From an uncultured Kiritimatiellota bacterium (GTDB lineage: Bacteria; Verrucomicrobiota; Kiritimatiellia; RFP12; UBA1067): a stretch of 64,000 bases of DNA. Below the pieces are notes generated by a model, which saw nothing but the letters and a program-made list of their open reading frames with translations, was not told the origin of the DNA and did not search any database. The position numbers were made by a program, and so were the translations under genes. Positions 43,087 through 52,432 of the stretch are shown piece by piece (the stretch's first letter is position 1; each line of letters opens with the position of its first letter). The DNA lies in contig CAKULV010000001.1 of NCBI GenBank assembly GCA_934667425.1, positions 1-64,000 on the forward strand, written 5' to 3'.

Positions 43087-46000
43087 ATGTGTTCATTCAC
43101 TTCAAGGATTCTGCTTGGCGGCTTCTGTCTGTTGGCCGCCGTTGGGCTTCGCGCCGATTCGACGGACGGCGCATGGAGGTACGTGCCGCTGACGAAGCTC
43201 GCGGACAATCCGCTGTACGCGACCCTCATCGAGAAGGGGAATGGCAATCCGACCGGCGTCATCACCAATGGCGACTGGCAGCTCTTCGTCATCCAGGGCG
43301 CGACTCCGGGCGAGCTCGAGCTGAACATCCGCACAGGTGGGTGGGCCGCCAACGACATGTGCGCATGGATTGCCGGCTCGGGGACCCTTGACCTGTCGAA
43401 GCCGATCCTGTCCGAAGACGGGCAGACCGGGTATTCCATCGCGACGATGTCCCCGAATGCGCTCCGCTACGGATGCGTCGTCACGAATTTCACCGCGCCA
43501 GCCACCCTGAAGACACTGGGCAACTACATCTTCTACCAGAACTCGACGAACATCGTTTCGGCGACATTCGATTGCCCGCACGTCACAGTGGTCGGTAGCG
43601 GAATCTTACTTAATAAGCCGCAACTCGACAACATGAAGTCGCTCGTCCTCAACTTTCCGAATGCGACGAGCGTGCTGGACAGCGCATTCTACAGCGAACG
43701 CGCATCGACGACCACGTTCAAGGTCAGCCTCCCGAAAGTGACGGAATATGGCGAAAGGGCGTTCCAGCATGCGAACCTTTCGCTCGTAAGCCAGGATGAC
43801 CTCAACCTCCGCAATGTACGGACGATAGGCACGAATGCCTTCTACGCCTCGTCCCAGTCCAGCGGTGAAGGCTGGGTACTCAAGGCGGACACGCTCCGCC
43901 TCGACTCCCTCGAGCGGCTTGAGTACGGCTCTCTCTGCTACGTCGACGCCAAGACCGTCGTCCTCGGCCGGGACAATCTCCGCTGGGTCGGGGCCCGCGC
44001 TCTGTTCGGGCGGATGATTCCGCAGATCGTCTTCGGCACGTCGCCCGCCGGCACGGAATTCGAGGGATCGGTCTCGCCCGTCTATGCGACGGGCGGCGCC
44101 TACCGCTACTGGTTCAGCGGGGCCCGGCCCGCGACGCGCAAGACTTCCGAAGACGACGCCCTTTTGAGTATGAAGGAGGATTGCCAGGGCATGGTGTTCA
44201 TCCCCTACGGGGAGGAAAGCTGGTCGTCGCTCGTCTCGTCCGCGCGAGAGCCTGCGGGCGAAGAGAGGACGAGGCTTGCCGCGAATTATCCCGACGTCGC
44301 GGAGGAGCGTATCATCGGCGTCATCGAGCCGGACGCGGCGGGCGGCGGACTCGTCAGCCACAGGATGTTTCTCGCCTACGGCGACTATCGCACACGGGAA
44401 CACCTCCTTTACGTGAGGGGGTATCCGGCGGAGTATGCCGTTGGCGTGTCGCCCGCCTACGGCATGACCGACGAGTACGGGCCCGGCGAGACGTTCGCCA
44501 TTGCCGCCCCGACGACCCCGGTGCAGTTAGGCGGAAGCCAGGTGAGGGCGGTGAAGTATGCCGTCGAGGAGCTGGATGCGCTCGGCCGCTGGACGAAGGC
44601 CGTCACGAACGCATACGGCGAGACTGGCGCCCAGATTACGATGCCCGCCTCGGGGACTTCCCTGCGGGTGACGTGGATATTCGAGCCGGCCCACGAGTTG
44701 GCGCTTTCCCTCGATACGGGCTACCGGAACGAGACCGTCGAGATCGCGGAAGCGTCGCTCGACGGCGGCAAGGCCGTCCTCGCGCACGGATCGTCCGTCA
44801 CGCTGACGGCCCGGGAAGAGTCCGACGAGATCCCCAAGGCGCACTTCGCATTCTGGCAGGGCGACATCGGCGATGCCGATCCATCCAACCATGTGCTAAC
44901 CCTCGTAATGGACAGGCCTCGCCAGGTGACGGCGGTCTTCGACCACGACTGGTACATCGGGACAGTCCCGGATGCGTGGAGCGAGGGGACAATGACGGAC
45001 GGCAAGTGGACCGTAAACTTCATCCGCAGAGACGATTCCGGGCAGAGGCGCACGATGAAGATCGGGAAGAGTTGGGGCATCGGGGCCGTCGTCTCCGGGG
45101 CCGGGCGGATCAACCTGGACACGCGCATCACCGACGCGGACGGATCCGAGTGGGTCGCCGATTCGATGGAGTCCAACGCATTCCGCTTTACGGCTGCTGG
45201 CGACCAGCAGAACGTCGTGACGGACTGCACCTTCCCGAAGACGCTGACAAGGATCGGCCAGTACGTGTTCTACGGATGTACCTCCGTGACGAATGTCGTG
45301 GTGGACTGCCCCTTGCTGACAGAGGCATGGTACGGGCATTTCTACGAGTGCACAAACCTTCAGAGGCTGAAGTTCAAGTGCGACATCCTGGAGGACTTCG
45401 ACCTGCGCGATGGCCTGGACGCATACCTTGGGCTTCTTGGAAGGCCGGACTATGCTACGCCAAGCGCGAGCGCACGTCTGGAGGAACTTGAGCTTTTCCT
45501 GCCCGCGCTCAAGCGCATACCACCGAATTTCTGCTGCGCGGGGCCGTTGACCAGGACGGATGCCACTGCCTGGCGGTTCGATTCGGCCACGAACGTGTGT
45601 ACCCGGGCGTTTTTTGCCAAAACGTATGCGCCTGGGCCATACGGCACTTTGTCGTTGCCGGCCCTTGAGACGATCAGCGGCTACCGTATCGCCTGGTCGC
45701 GGGGATTCGACGCGATCAGGCTCGGCTCGGGGGAGCTGCGCGATCTCGGCAGGACTGTCCAGGAAGATGGCGTTTCATATGACGTGAGGGATGAGTTCCG
45801 CGACTGCAGGCGCCTTGGGCGGATCGAGATAGGGCTTGCCTCCAATGCCTATCTTGAGCCCGGCCTGTTTTCGGGCGTGGGGCTTACGGGCATCACGAAC
45901 GTCACGTTCACGGGTGCCGCGCCATCGGGCCCCGAACTCTTTGCCGGCCTGGCGGTGCGCGCGCCCGCCGGGCGCACGGTGCGGTTCTACGCCTCAAGGC

Positions 46001-46218
46001 TCCAGCCCGGCTGGACTGCCGCCGACTTCCCCGCGACGTGCGCGGCGGCCGGGATTGTGCCGCGCGGCCAGATGTCCGACGAGGACAGGGCCGCGGTGCG
46101 CGGGCTTCCGCGCGAGGAACGTCGCCAGTTCATGGGGCTGGTCTATGATGGCAAGCCGTTCGGCTGGCTTTTCGATACCGTTCCGTGGTCGGCGGGTTTC
46201 CGCATGATCGTCAAATAG
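43087..46218 (+). CDS. BspA-type leucine-rich-repeat surface protein
   Basis: A 1,043-residue exported protein. The signal peptide MCSFTSRILLGGFCLLAAVGLRA is followed by two blocks of LRR_5 (BspA/Treponema pallidum type) repeats: about residues 120-330 (LKTLGNYIFYQN, VTEYGERAFQH) and 660-950 (LTRIGQYVFYGCTSVTNVVV, HFYECTNLQRLKF). Between them lies a beta-rich segment resembling InlB-B-type repeats (VTAVFDHD). Such proteins mediate adhesion or binding in gut and oral bacteria. The C-terminus SAGFRMIVK resembles the tails of the LamG and beta-solenoid proteins. ATG 43087 is chosen over an earlier in-frame start because it begins the signal peptide. Confidence 0.75.
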   Translation: MCSFTSRILLGGFCLLAAVGLRADSTDGAWRYVPLTKLADNPLYATLIEKGNGNPTGVITNGDWQLFVIQGATPGELELNIRTGGWAANDMCAWIAGSGTLDLSKPILSEDGQTGYSIATMSPNALRYGCVVTNFTAPATLKTLGNYIFYQNSTNIVSATFDCPHVTVVGSGILLNKPQLDNMKSLVLNFPNATSVLDSAFYSERASTTTFKVSLPKVTEYGERAFQHANLSLVSQDDLNLRNVRTIGTNAFYASSQSSGEGWVLKADTLRLDSLERLEYGSLCYVDAKTVVLGRDNLRWVGARALFGRMIPQIVFGTSPAGTEFEGSVSPVYATGGAYRYWFSGARPATRKTSEDDALLSMKEDCQGMVFIPYGEESWSSLVSSAREPAGEERTRLAANYPDVAEERIIGVIEPDAAGGGLVSHRMFLAYGDYRTREHLLYVRGYPAEYAVGVSPAYGMTDEYGPGETFAIAAPTTPVQLGGSQVRAVKYAVEELDALGRWTKAVTNAYGETGAQITMPASGTSLRVTWIFEPAHELALSLDTGYRNETVEIAEASLDGGKAVLAHGSSVTLTAREESDEIPKAHFAFWQGDIGDADPSNHVLTLVMDRPRQVTAVFDHDWYIGTVPDAWSEGTMTDGKWTVNFIRRDDSGQRRTMKIGKSWGIGAVVSGAGRINLDTRITDADGSEWVADSMESNAFRFTAAGDQQNVVTDCTFPKTLTRIGQYVFYGCTSVTNVVVDCPLLTEAWYGHFYECTNLQRLKFKCDILEDFDLRDGLDAYLGLLGRPDYATPSASARLEELELFLPALKRIPPNFCCAGPLTRTDATAWRFDSATNVCTRAFFAKTYAPGPYGTLSLPALETISGYRIAWSRGFDAIRLGSGELRDLGRTVQEDGVSYDVRDEFRDCRRLGRIEIGLASNAYLEPGLFSGVGLTGITNVTFTGAAPSGPELFAGLAVRAPAGRTVRFYASRLQPGWTAADFPATCAAAGIVPRGQMSDEDRAAVRGLPREERRQFMGLVYDGKPFGWLFDTVPWSAGFRMIVK

Positions 46219-46272
46219 GTGAAATTGGCATGAACTATCGTTTTCTTGGCATCTGCATAAAGGATTGACAAC

Positions 46273-48612
46273 ATGGGCACTTTTTTTCTTGCGGCACTCC
46301 TCGGTGTAGCATCCTATCCGATGTTCGATGCGCGAACCGCGATGGAGACGCGGGACCTCGACTATGGCGCGCGCACGGCCTTCGGATCGGGCTATGTGCT
46401 GGAGGGGGACGGGATCGTCTGCGAAAACCCCGACCGCAAGTCCGTGCGCGGGGCCTACTGGGGATACGTGGCGGCGGGGGATGGAACGCAGCCGTTCACG
46501 TTCTCGGCGGAGAGCCTTGCCGAGAGGATGGACACGCAATCCACATCTTCCGATTATGCGGTATACGTGGATCTGGCCTTTCGCGACGGGTCGCGCACAT
46601 ACGGCCTGAACGCGCCGTTCGAGCCGGATCCTGCGCTTGGCTGGCAGAGGAAGTCCGTAAAGGTGGTGCCGGACAAGCCGCTCAAGCGGGCGCACTGCTA
46701 TCTCCTGTTCCGCAAGCATGCCGGGAAGGCGCGGTTCAGGTCGCCGCAGCTGTCGGTCGTGCAAAGTTGCGGAGTGGCGCAGCTCGACGCGTGCCTTGTG
46801 GATGCGAAGCGGGCAGTCCCCTTGACTAAGCCGGGATTCCTGATCCGCGACGCGGCGGCCGGCGGCGGCTTCCGCCAGGCGGCGGATGGGGATAGGCGTG
46901 AAAACGTCCTTTTCAAGGTGCGCGAGCGCCGGGTCGGGTCTTCGGCATACTTCGATGTGGCGATGCGGGACATGTCGGGCGCGGATCGCGCGGTGACGCT
47001 CCTGTACGCTATCCCGTTCCCGCCGAACGCCGACGTGACATGGTACGGCGGGCCGCGCAGCTCGGAAAGCCTTGCCGGCGCTCGCGGCGAGAGGCGCGCG
47101 ACCACTTCCGTTATGGCCGGCGAGGGCCGGCTCTCGAAGTGGCCGTTTGCGGCCGTGAGCGTCAACGGCCGCGGATATGCCCTTGGTTTCGACCCGTCGG
47201 CGCCGGCGCTCTTCCGCGCGGCATATTCGGCCGACATGGGCGTCCTCTACATCGCCTTTGACATCGGCTTCGCGCCGGAGCATCCGGATGCGCGCTTCAG
47301 GTTCGTCTCGTTCGACTTCCCGGCGGAGCACGGGTTCCGCGGTGCCTTGGCCGCCTACCAGAAGGTGTTCCCGCAGTTTGCGGAGGTGCGTCTCCGCAGG
47401 CACGGATTGTGGATGCCGTTTGACAAGATCAGCTCTGTAAGGGGGTGGGAGGACTTCGGCTTTGCCGTCAAGGAGGGCGACAACGAGCCGGAGTGGGATC
47501 GCGCACACGGCATCGTGACATTCAACTACACCGAGCCGTCGAGCTGGTGGATGGCGATGTCCAAGGGCGGCAATGCGACATTTGCGGAATGCCTGGCCGA
47601 GGCGAACCGCCGCGCGGATGCCGGAGACGCGCGGGCCCTGGCATGGAGGGTGTCCGCCTGCCACGACCGTCGCGGCAATGTCGTCGGGGCCGTTCGGGAT
47701 ACTCCATGGTGCAAGGGGATGCTCTGGATCGTAAGTCCGTTGCCGGGACTCAATGGCGGCGACTACGAGTTCAAGCTCGGGAGGCTCAAGGAGAACGTCG
47801 GCGGCGAATACATCGACTCGGCGGAGTTCTATGCTGCGCCGCCATTGGACTTCCGTCGCGAGCATTTCGCCGCCGCCAAGACGCCCCTGGCGTTCGACCC
47901 GGACACGAAGCGGCCTGCCGTGGCCCTCTGCCTGTCGACGTTCGAGTACGTCAGAGATGCGGCGAACCGCTGCCACGCCATCGGCCGATACCTGATGGGC
48001 AACTGCATCCCGCACAGCTGGCCATGGCTTGTCCCCTACAGCGACTTCGGCGGAAATGAGGTGAAGTGGATAGACTCTCAGGGGCGGTGGCTGCCGGCGT
48101 CCCACGATTACCTCCTCTACCTCCGGGCTATGAGCGGCGGCAAGCCGTACTGCTTCCTGATGAACGTGGACTTCACCAAGTTCACGCACGGGCATTCGGA
48201 GAGGTATATGCAGCTCTGCCTGGCCTACGGGCTTTTCGCCGGATTCTTCAGCCCGAACGCCAGCGGCTCGCGCTATTTCTCCAATCCGGAGCTTTACGAG
48301 CGTGATCGCGACCTGTTCAAGAAGTACGTGCCGCTCTGCCGCATGGCGTCCGAGGCCGGGTGGCGCCCCGTGAACGGACTGGCCGTGTCGGAGACGGAAG
48401 GAGTGTTCGTCGAACAGTTCGGCGACCGCTACCTTACGGTCTACAACACCGAGAAAGAGACGCGCCGTCTCCGCCTGCGCCTCATGTCCGCCGGGAGCGG
48501 GGCCGTTTCGGCCAGGGAGCTTGTGGCCGGCGGGGAGTGGCGGTTTGCCGATGGCGTCGCGACGGTCGACGTCCCCCCGGAGACTGTCCGCATGCTCTCG
48601 TTTCCCCGCTAA
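46273..48612 (+). CDS. Secreted protein, putative TIM-barrel glycosidase
   Basis: A 779-residue exported protein whose family I do not recognise with confidence. A signal peptide (MGTFFLAALLGVASYP) precedes a ~300-residue beta-sandwich part, then a likely (beta/alpha)8 region about residues 340-690 with GGEYIDSAEFYAAPP, where an acidic pair follows a strand as in many glycosidases, and ALCLSTFEYVRDAANRCHAI. A C-terminal beta domain (TVYNTEKETRRLRLRL ... VPPETVRMLSF) resembles those capping GH-D-like enzymes. It starts 54 bases after the LRR gene and may be co-transcribed. Confidence 0.5.
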   Translation: MGTFFLAALLGVASYPMFDARTAMETRDLDYGARTAFGSGYVLEGDGIVCENPDRKSVRGAYWGYVAAGDGTQPFTFSAESLAERMDTQSTSSDYAVYVDLAFRDGSRTYGLNAPFEPDPALGWQRKSVKVVPDKPLKRAHCYLLFRKHAGKARFRSPQLSVVQSCGVAQLDACLVDAKRAVPLTKPGFLIRDAAAGGGFRQAADGDRRENVLFKVRERRVGSSAYFDVAMRDMSGADRAVTLLYAIPFPPNADVTWYGGPRSSESLAGARGERRATTSVMAGEGRLSKWPFAAVSVNGRGYALGFDPSAPALFRAAYSADMGVLYIAFDIGFAPEHPDARFRFVSFDFPAEHGFRGALAAYQKVFPQFAEVRLRRHGLWMPFDKISSVRGWEDFGFAVKEGDNEPEWDRAHGIVTFNYTEPSSWWMAMSKGGNATFAECLAEANRRADAGDARALAWRVSACHDRRGNVVGAVRDTPWCKGMLWIVSPLPGLNGGDYEFKLGRLKENVGGEYIDSAEFYAAPPLDFRREHFAAAKTPLAFDPDTKRPAVALCLSTFEYVRDAANRCHAIGRYLMGNCIPHSWPWLVPYSDFGGNEVKWIDSQGRWLPASHDYLLYLRAMSGGKPYCFLMNVDFTKFTHGHSERYMQLCLAYGLFAGFFSPNASGSRYFSNPELYERDRDLFKKYVPLCRMASEAGWRPVNGLAVSETEGVFVEQFGDRYLTVYNTEKETRRLRLRLMSAGSGAVSARELVAGGEWRFADGVATVDVPPETVRMLSFPR

Positions 48613-48686
48613 ACGCGGGCGGGCGGATTGTTGCAGCCCCGTGAGCCTTTTTTGACATGGTAGGCGGCTTGGCGGCGTCCAACTTG

Positions 48687-48695
48687 TGGTATAAT
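48687..48695 (+). promoter_or_regulatory. Extended -10 promoter, nearly leaderless TPR gene
   Basis: TGGTATAAT ending at 48695. The predicted transcription start (48702) leaves three bases before the ATG at 48705. Confidence 0.6.
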
Positions 48696-48704
48696 CCGCA
48701 TATC

Positions 48705-49805
48705 ATGAGAAAGAGCATACTTACAGCGCTTGCGGTGGCGATCATCGCCGGCTGCGGGAAGGACGATGGATCGGCTGACTTTGAGAAGGGAGTGGCGGCG
48801 CATGCCGCGCGAGACCTTCGTGCGGCGGCCGGGTTTTTCGGTTCTGCGGCCAAAAAGAACCCCACGAATTTCACGGCGCGAATCAAGCTTGCGTTGGCCA
48901 ACATCGATCTTGGCGAGATGCCGTCGGCCCGGGATGCGGTGGAATCCGCACTGGCCATTGAGCCCCAATCTGCCGAGGCGCGTCTGGTTGACGGGCAGAT
49001 CGCATTCTACACCAGGGATTATTCCCGCGCCAGGAAGGATTTCAACGCCGTTGCGGAGGCCGGGCGCTTGCCGCCCGCGATACGTTCGCAGGCCCTTTCC
49101 GAGCTGGCGGTCGTTGAGATATCGGAGAACAATTTCGACACGGCGCGGCTTGCCCTCTGGCGCGCCGTTCGGCTCGACAGGAAGAACGCCGCCGCATGGT
49201 ACCACCTTGGGCATCTTTCCCGCGACACGTACCGCTTTGAGAACGCCGCGCTCGAGCAGTTCGAGATGGCGGGGCGCCTCATCAAGGATCCGGAGCGCGC
49301 CAAGGCGATTGCCCACAGCGTGATACCGGCCCTGCGCGAGTCACTTCGAGCCAAGATGGCATCCAAGCCCGGGGCCTCGACGAGAGACCCCGCTACGGCG
49401 GCGAAACTCGTTGCCGAGGGCGAGGCCCTTCAGAAGAAGGATCCAAAGCGGGCCTACGCGAAGTTTTCGGAGGCATATTCGAAGGATCCGCTTTCCTATG
49501 CTGCGGCGTGGAACTACGCGAAGGCCACGTCCGCCTCGGCCAAGACGGATTCGAGCGTGGACAAGGCCCTTGCCGCATTCCAGGATGCGATCGACGTAAG
49601 GCCAAACTCGCAGGAGCTGTATCGCACGGCGGCCGAGGCCGCCCGCCGGCATGGCCGGAACATGCAGGCAGCCAAGTTCCTGAACCAGGCTCTGGCCCAT
49701 GAGTTCGAGAACAAGGCCACCCTCAAGATATACGTGCAGGTTCTCCGTCGCCTTGGCCGGGCTTCCGAGGCGAAACTGTACGAAGCCTACCTAAAAGAGC
49801 TGTAA
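48705..49805 (+). CDS. TPR-repeat lipoprotein
   Basis: A 366-residue protein with a lipoprotein signal (MRKSILTALAVAIIAGC, lipobox IIAGC) followed by about seven tetratricopeptide-like helical hairpins (AEARLVDGQIAFYTRDYSRA, AAAWYHLGHLSRDTYRFENA, SQELYRTAAEAARRHGRNMQ). Such periplasmic TPR proteins act as scaffolds for envelope complexes; the partner is unknown. The CvpA gene begins right after its stop codon, indicating co-transcription. Confidence 0.8.
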   Translation: MRKSILTALAVAIIAGCGKDDGSADFEKGVAAHAARDLRAAAGFFGSAAKKNPTNFTARIKLALANIDLGEMPSARDAVESALAIEPQSAEARLVDGQIAFYTRDYSRARKDFNAVAEAGRLPPAIRSQALSELAVVEISENNFDTARLALWRAVRLDRKNAAAWYHLGHLSRDTYRFENAALEQFEMAGRLIKDPERAKAIAHSVIPALRESLRAKMASKPGASTRDPATAAKLVAEGEALQKKDPKRAYAKFSEAYSKDPLSYAAAWNYAKATSASAKTDSSVDKALAAFQDAIDVRPNSQELYRTAAEAARRHGRNMQAAKFLNQALAHEFENKATLKIYVQVLRRLGRASEAKLYEAYLKEL

Positions 49806-50288
49806 GTGGACTTGACGGCGTTAGATTGGGTTTTACTGGCCATTGCGGCGTTCTTTGCCGTCGTGGGGCTGTTCCGCGGCTTTTCGGGCCAATTGGGGTC
49901 GCTTGTCGGCCTTGTCGCCGCCCTTGCCGTGGGATATTTCGCCTTTTCGCCCTTGCATGGGCTTGTGCAGTCCGGGAACTGGATCGGTGGCGATGCGGCG
50001 CAGAAAAGCCTTGCCGCGGTCGCGGATTTCGTTGTCGCGCTCATCGTGTTTGGCCTGTTGCGCCGCATTGTCGCGAGGTTCGTCTCCTTTCTTGTGCCGC
50101 AGCCGATGGACGCGATTGTCGGCGCCTTCGTCGGCCTTTTCAAGGGCGCTGTCGCGATCGGGCTGCTTACCGGCGTGGGAATAGTCCAGACGGGACGTTT
50201 CTCGGAAGGATTCTTCGCATCGCATTCGTCGATAGTCGGGGCTGTTGGCGAGGTCGCCGATTCGTATATGCAGGGGGCGGCGCAATAG
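49806..50288 (+). CDS. CvpA-family membrane protein
   Basis: A 160-residue inner-membrane protein with four hydrophobic segments and the CvpA pattern: LDWVLLAIAAFFAVVGLFRG at the N-terminus, then a GAFVGLFKGAVAIGLL helix. CvpA proteins support envelope homeostasis and colicin V production in enterobacteria; their biochemical function is not settled. The GTG start directly follows the TPR gene's stop codon. Confidence 0.8.
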   Translation: MDLTALDWVLLAIAAFFAVVGLFRGFSGQLGSLVGLVAALAVGYFAFSPLHGLVQSGNWIGGDAAQKSLAAVADFVVALIVFGLLRRIVARFVSFLVPQPMDAIVGAFVGLFKGAVAIGLLTGVGIVQTGRFSEGFFASHSSIVGAVGEVADSYMQGAAQ

Positions 50289-50354
50289 ATGCGGCTTGGC
50301 ATTCCTGTCCCCAGCGAAGATTTGCTTCATTTCCAGTCAAGAAAACATAAACCT

Positions 50355-51191
50355 ATGAAGAACCAGATAAATCTGCTCAACCAGCTTCAGGAGCTTGTCC
50401 TGACGCGTGACGAACACCACCAGATGGGGGATGGCTCCCACATGGACGCGCTCTCGGATTCCATCGATGCCCTTGTGGGGAAGCTTGATCCCCAGATAAA
50501 GGCCCTCTACGAGCGGCTGTACAAGAAGGATCATGTGGTGATGTCGCCCATGGCGAACGGGTGCTGCGCAGTGTGCGGAATGCGGCTGCCGATCTCGCAG
50601 GTGCAGCAGGTTCGTCTGGCCAAGACGATCCAGACGTGTTCGTCGTGCGGGCGGATGCTGTTCAACGAGGAGGAGGATGCGCCGAAGTATACCGGGGGCA
50701 AGCCGGTGCGCGGCGAACCGCGCAAGACCGGCATAAGCCGGTTCTCGGCGGAGGAGCTCATGCTGCCGTCCCTGAAGGCGAAGACGCCGGCGGAAGCCAT
50801 TGCGGAGCTGGCGATTGCGATGTCGGAGCATCATTTCGTCTCCAATCCCGAATCGCTGGTGAAGTCCGCGCTGGATCGCGAGAGCGTACTGTCCACCGCC
50901 ATGGGCGAGGGGCTTGCGTTCCCGCACGTGCGTGGGGTAGAGGGCGGCGGACTCACCCTCGCCATCGGAGTCTCCGAGGACGGGATTGTCTGGGATGCCG
51001 AAGGCTCGAAGGTGCATGTGGTGGTGTTCAGCGTGATTCCCGTAGCCGTGAGCGCATTTTACCTCAGGCTTGTCGCCATGCTGTGCGAAGCGTTCAAGAA
51101 AAAGGAGAACCTTACGCTTGTGAGAGGACTGAACAGCTCCGGCGAGCTTTGGAAGAACATCGTCAAGGCGACGCGCTACACCATGAAGTAG
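50355..51191 (+). CDS. Zinc ribbon-PTS EIIA (PtsN-like) fusion protein
   Basis: A 278-residue protein combining two domains not normally joined. Residues 1-60 form a helical, probably coiled-coil region, followed by a C4 zinc ribbon (C71, C74, C95, C98) like the CdsZ/zf-RING_7 family. Residues about 135-278 form a type-2 PTS EIIA domain with phosphoacceptor H191 in GLAFPHVRG and VSEDGIVWDA, closest in style to EIIA-Ntr. No EI, HPr or sugar permease lies nearby, so a regulatory role is more likely than sugar uptake. An in-frame ATG at 50289, right after CvpA's stop, would add 22 residues; neither start has a strong ribosome site. Confidence 0.75.
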   Translation: MKNQINLLNQLQELVLTRDEHHQMGDGSHMDALSDSIDALVGKLDPQIKALYERLYKKDHVVMSPMANGCCAVCGMRLPISQVQQVRLAKTIQTCSSCGRMLFNEEEDAPKYTGGKPVRGEPRKTGISRFSAEELMLPSLKAKTPAEAIAELAIAMSEHHFVSNPESLVKSALDRESVLSTAMGEGLAFPHVRGVEGGGLTLAIGVSEDGIVWDAEGSKVHVVVFSVIPVAVSAFYLRLVAMLCEAFKKKENLTLVRGLNSSGELWKNIVKATRYTMK

Positions 51192-51195
51192 GGGG

Positions 51196-51270
51196 TGGTT
51201 GCCCGGGGGGGATTCGAACCTCCTCAAGCGGCATCAAAAGCCGCTGTGCTGACCATTACACAACCGGGCA
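51196..51270 (-). tRNA. tRNA-Gln (anticodon TTG)
   Basis: Read on the minus strand, a cloverleaf folds with acceptor TGCCCGG / CCGGGCA (7 bp), D-arm GTGT...GCAC, anticodon stem GCGGC / GCCGC with loop TTTTGAT (anticodon TTG, decoding CAA), and T-loop TTCGAAT. The discriminator A and an encoded CCA follow. The T-stem has one A-C mismatch. The U1-A72 first pair is typical of bacterial tRNA-Gln. Confidence 0.92.
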
Positions 51271-51302
51271 AAAACGGGGCGCATTATAGCATATGTGTCC
51301 AC

Positions 51303-51331
51303 TTGCGTCCATACCCGTTTTTTGGTATATT
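51303..51331 (+). promoter_or_regulatory. prs promoter
   Basis: TTGCGT (51303-51308), 17-bp spacer, TGG-extended TATATT (51326-51331). The leader to the ATG at 51371 is about 33 bases, with only a weak ribosome site. Confidence 0.55.
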
Positions 51332-51370
51332 ATGTGACTTTCAAACGTTTTTACACCTTGGATTTTAGAA

Positions 51371-52348
51371 ATGAAACGCAGAGATGATGAGTTGATGTTG
51401 TTTTCCGGCACGGCAAACCTGCCGCTCGCCCAGAAGGTCGCCGAGTACCTGAAGCGACCCCTCAACAAGATTGACATCAAGCATTTCCCTGACGGGGAGA
51501 CGTTCTGCCAGGTGCAGGAAGGCGTCCGCGGGCGCGACGTGTTCGTGATCCAGTCAGGCTCTCCGATGCCGAACGAGGCGTACATGGAGCTGTTCGTGAT
51601 CATGGATGCCCTGAAGCGCGGCAGCGCCGCCCGCATCACGGCGGTCGTGCCGTACTACGGGTATGCCCGCCAGGACCGCAAGGATCAGCCGAGAGTGCCG
51701 ATCACGGCGCGTCTTGTCGCGAATCTCCTCGAGGCCGCCGGGGCCGACCGGGTACTCACGATGGATCTCCACGCCAACCAGATCCAGGGCTTCTTCGACA
51801 TCCCGCTCGATCACCTTCACGCGGAGCCTGTGATCCTGAAGTACATCCGCTCGTGCAATTTCAGCAAGCCGATCGTGGTGGCCCCCGACGCCGGCGGCGC
51901 GAAGACGGCATACGGCTACAGCCGCAAGCTCGGCACCGGCCTTGCGATCGTCGCCAAGCAGCGCATGGGCGACAGCGATGTGGATGCCTTCTCCGTGGTC
52001 GGCGATGTGGACGGGTGCGACGTTGTGATGATTGACGACATGACGGCCACCGGCGGCACGCTGAGCGCCGCCGCGAAGCTGCTCAAGGCGCATGGCGCGA
52101 AGAGCATACATGCGTTCGTCTCCCACTTCCCGCTCACGCCGAAGGGGATCGAGCGGCTTCAGCACGAAAGCGACCTCGATGAACTGGTCGTCACCGATTC
52201 CATCGCGCTGCGCGATGATTTCGACGTCAAGGGGCTGCCGTTCAAGTTCACGGTGCTGTCGGTCGCTCCGCTGATTGGCGAGGCGATCAGCCGCATCCAC
52301 GAGGACGAGAGCGTCAATTCGCTCTTCAAGGAGCCGGGAGACGAGTGA
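51371..52348 (+). CDS. prs: Ribose-phosphate pyrophosphokinase
   Basis: Makes PRPP from ribose 5-phosphate and ATP for nucleotide, histidine and tryptophan synthesis. The 325-residue protein has the PRPP loop VVMIDDMTATGGTL, the flexible-loop PYYGYARQDRK, and TMDLHANQIQGFFDIP. It is of standard length and class I type. It leads a cluster with ribosomal protein L25, matching the common prs-rplY pairing. Confidence 0.95.
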   Translation: MKRRDDELMLFSGTANLPLAQKVAEYLKRPLNKIDIKHFPDGETFCQVQEGVRGRDVFVIQSGSPMPNEAYMELFVIMDALKRGSAARITAVVPYYGYARQDRKDQPRVPITARLVANLLEAAGADRVLTMDLHANQIQGFFDIPLDHLHAEPVILKYIRSCNFSKPIVVAPDAGGAKTAYGYSRKLGTGLAIVAKQRMGDSDVDAFSVVGDVDGCDVVMIDDMTATGGTLSAAAKLLKAHGAKSIHAFVSHFPLTPKGIERLQHESDLDELVVTDSIALRDDFDVKGLPFKFTVLSVAPLIGEAISRIHEDESVNSLFKEPGDE

Positions 52349-52432
52349 GGCGTCGGTTCCGAATGCAGATTTCCCGCCTGGGGTAGCGCGCGTGCGCGAG
52401 AGAGGGCGGAGGCAAAAGAAGAAAGAAGAAAA

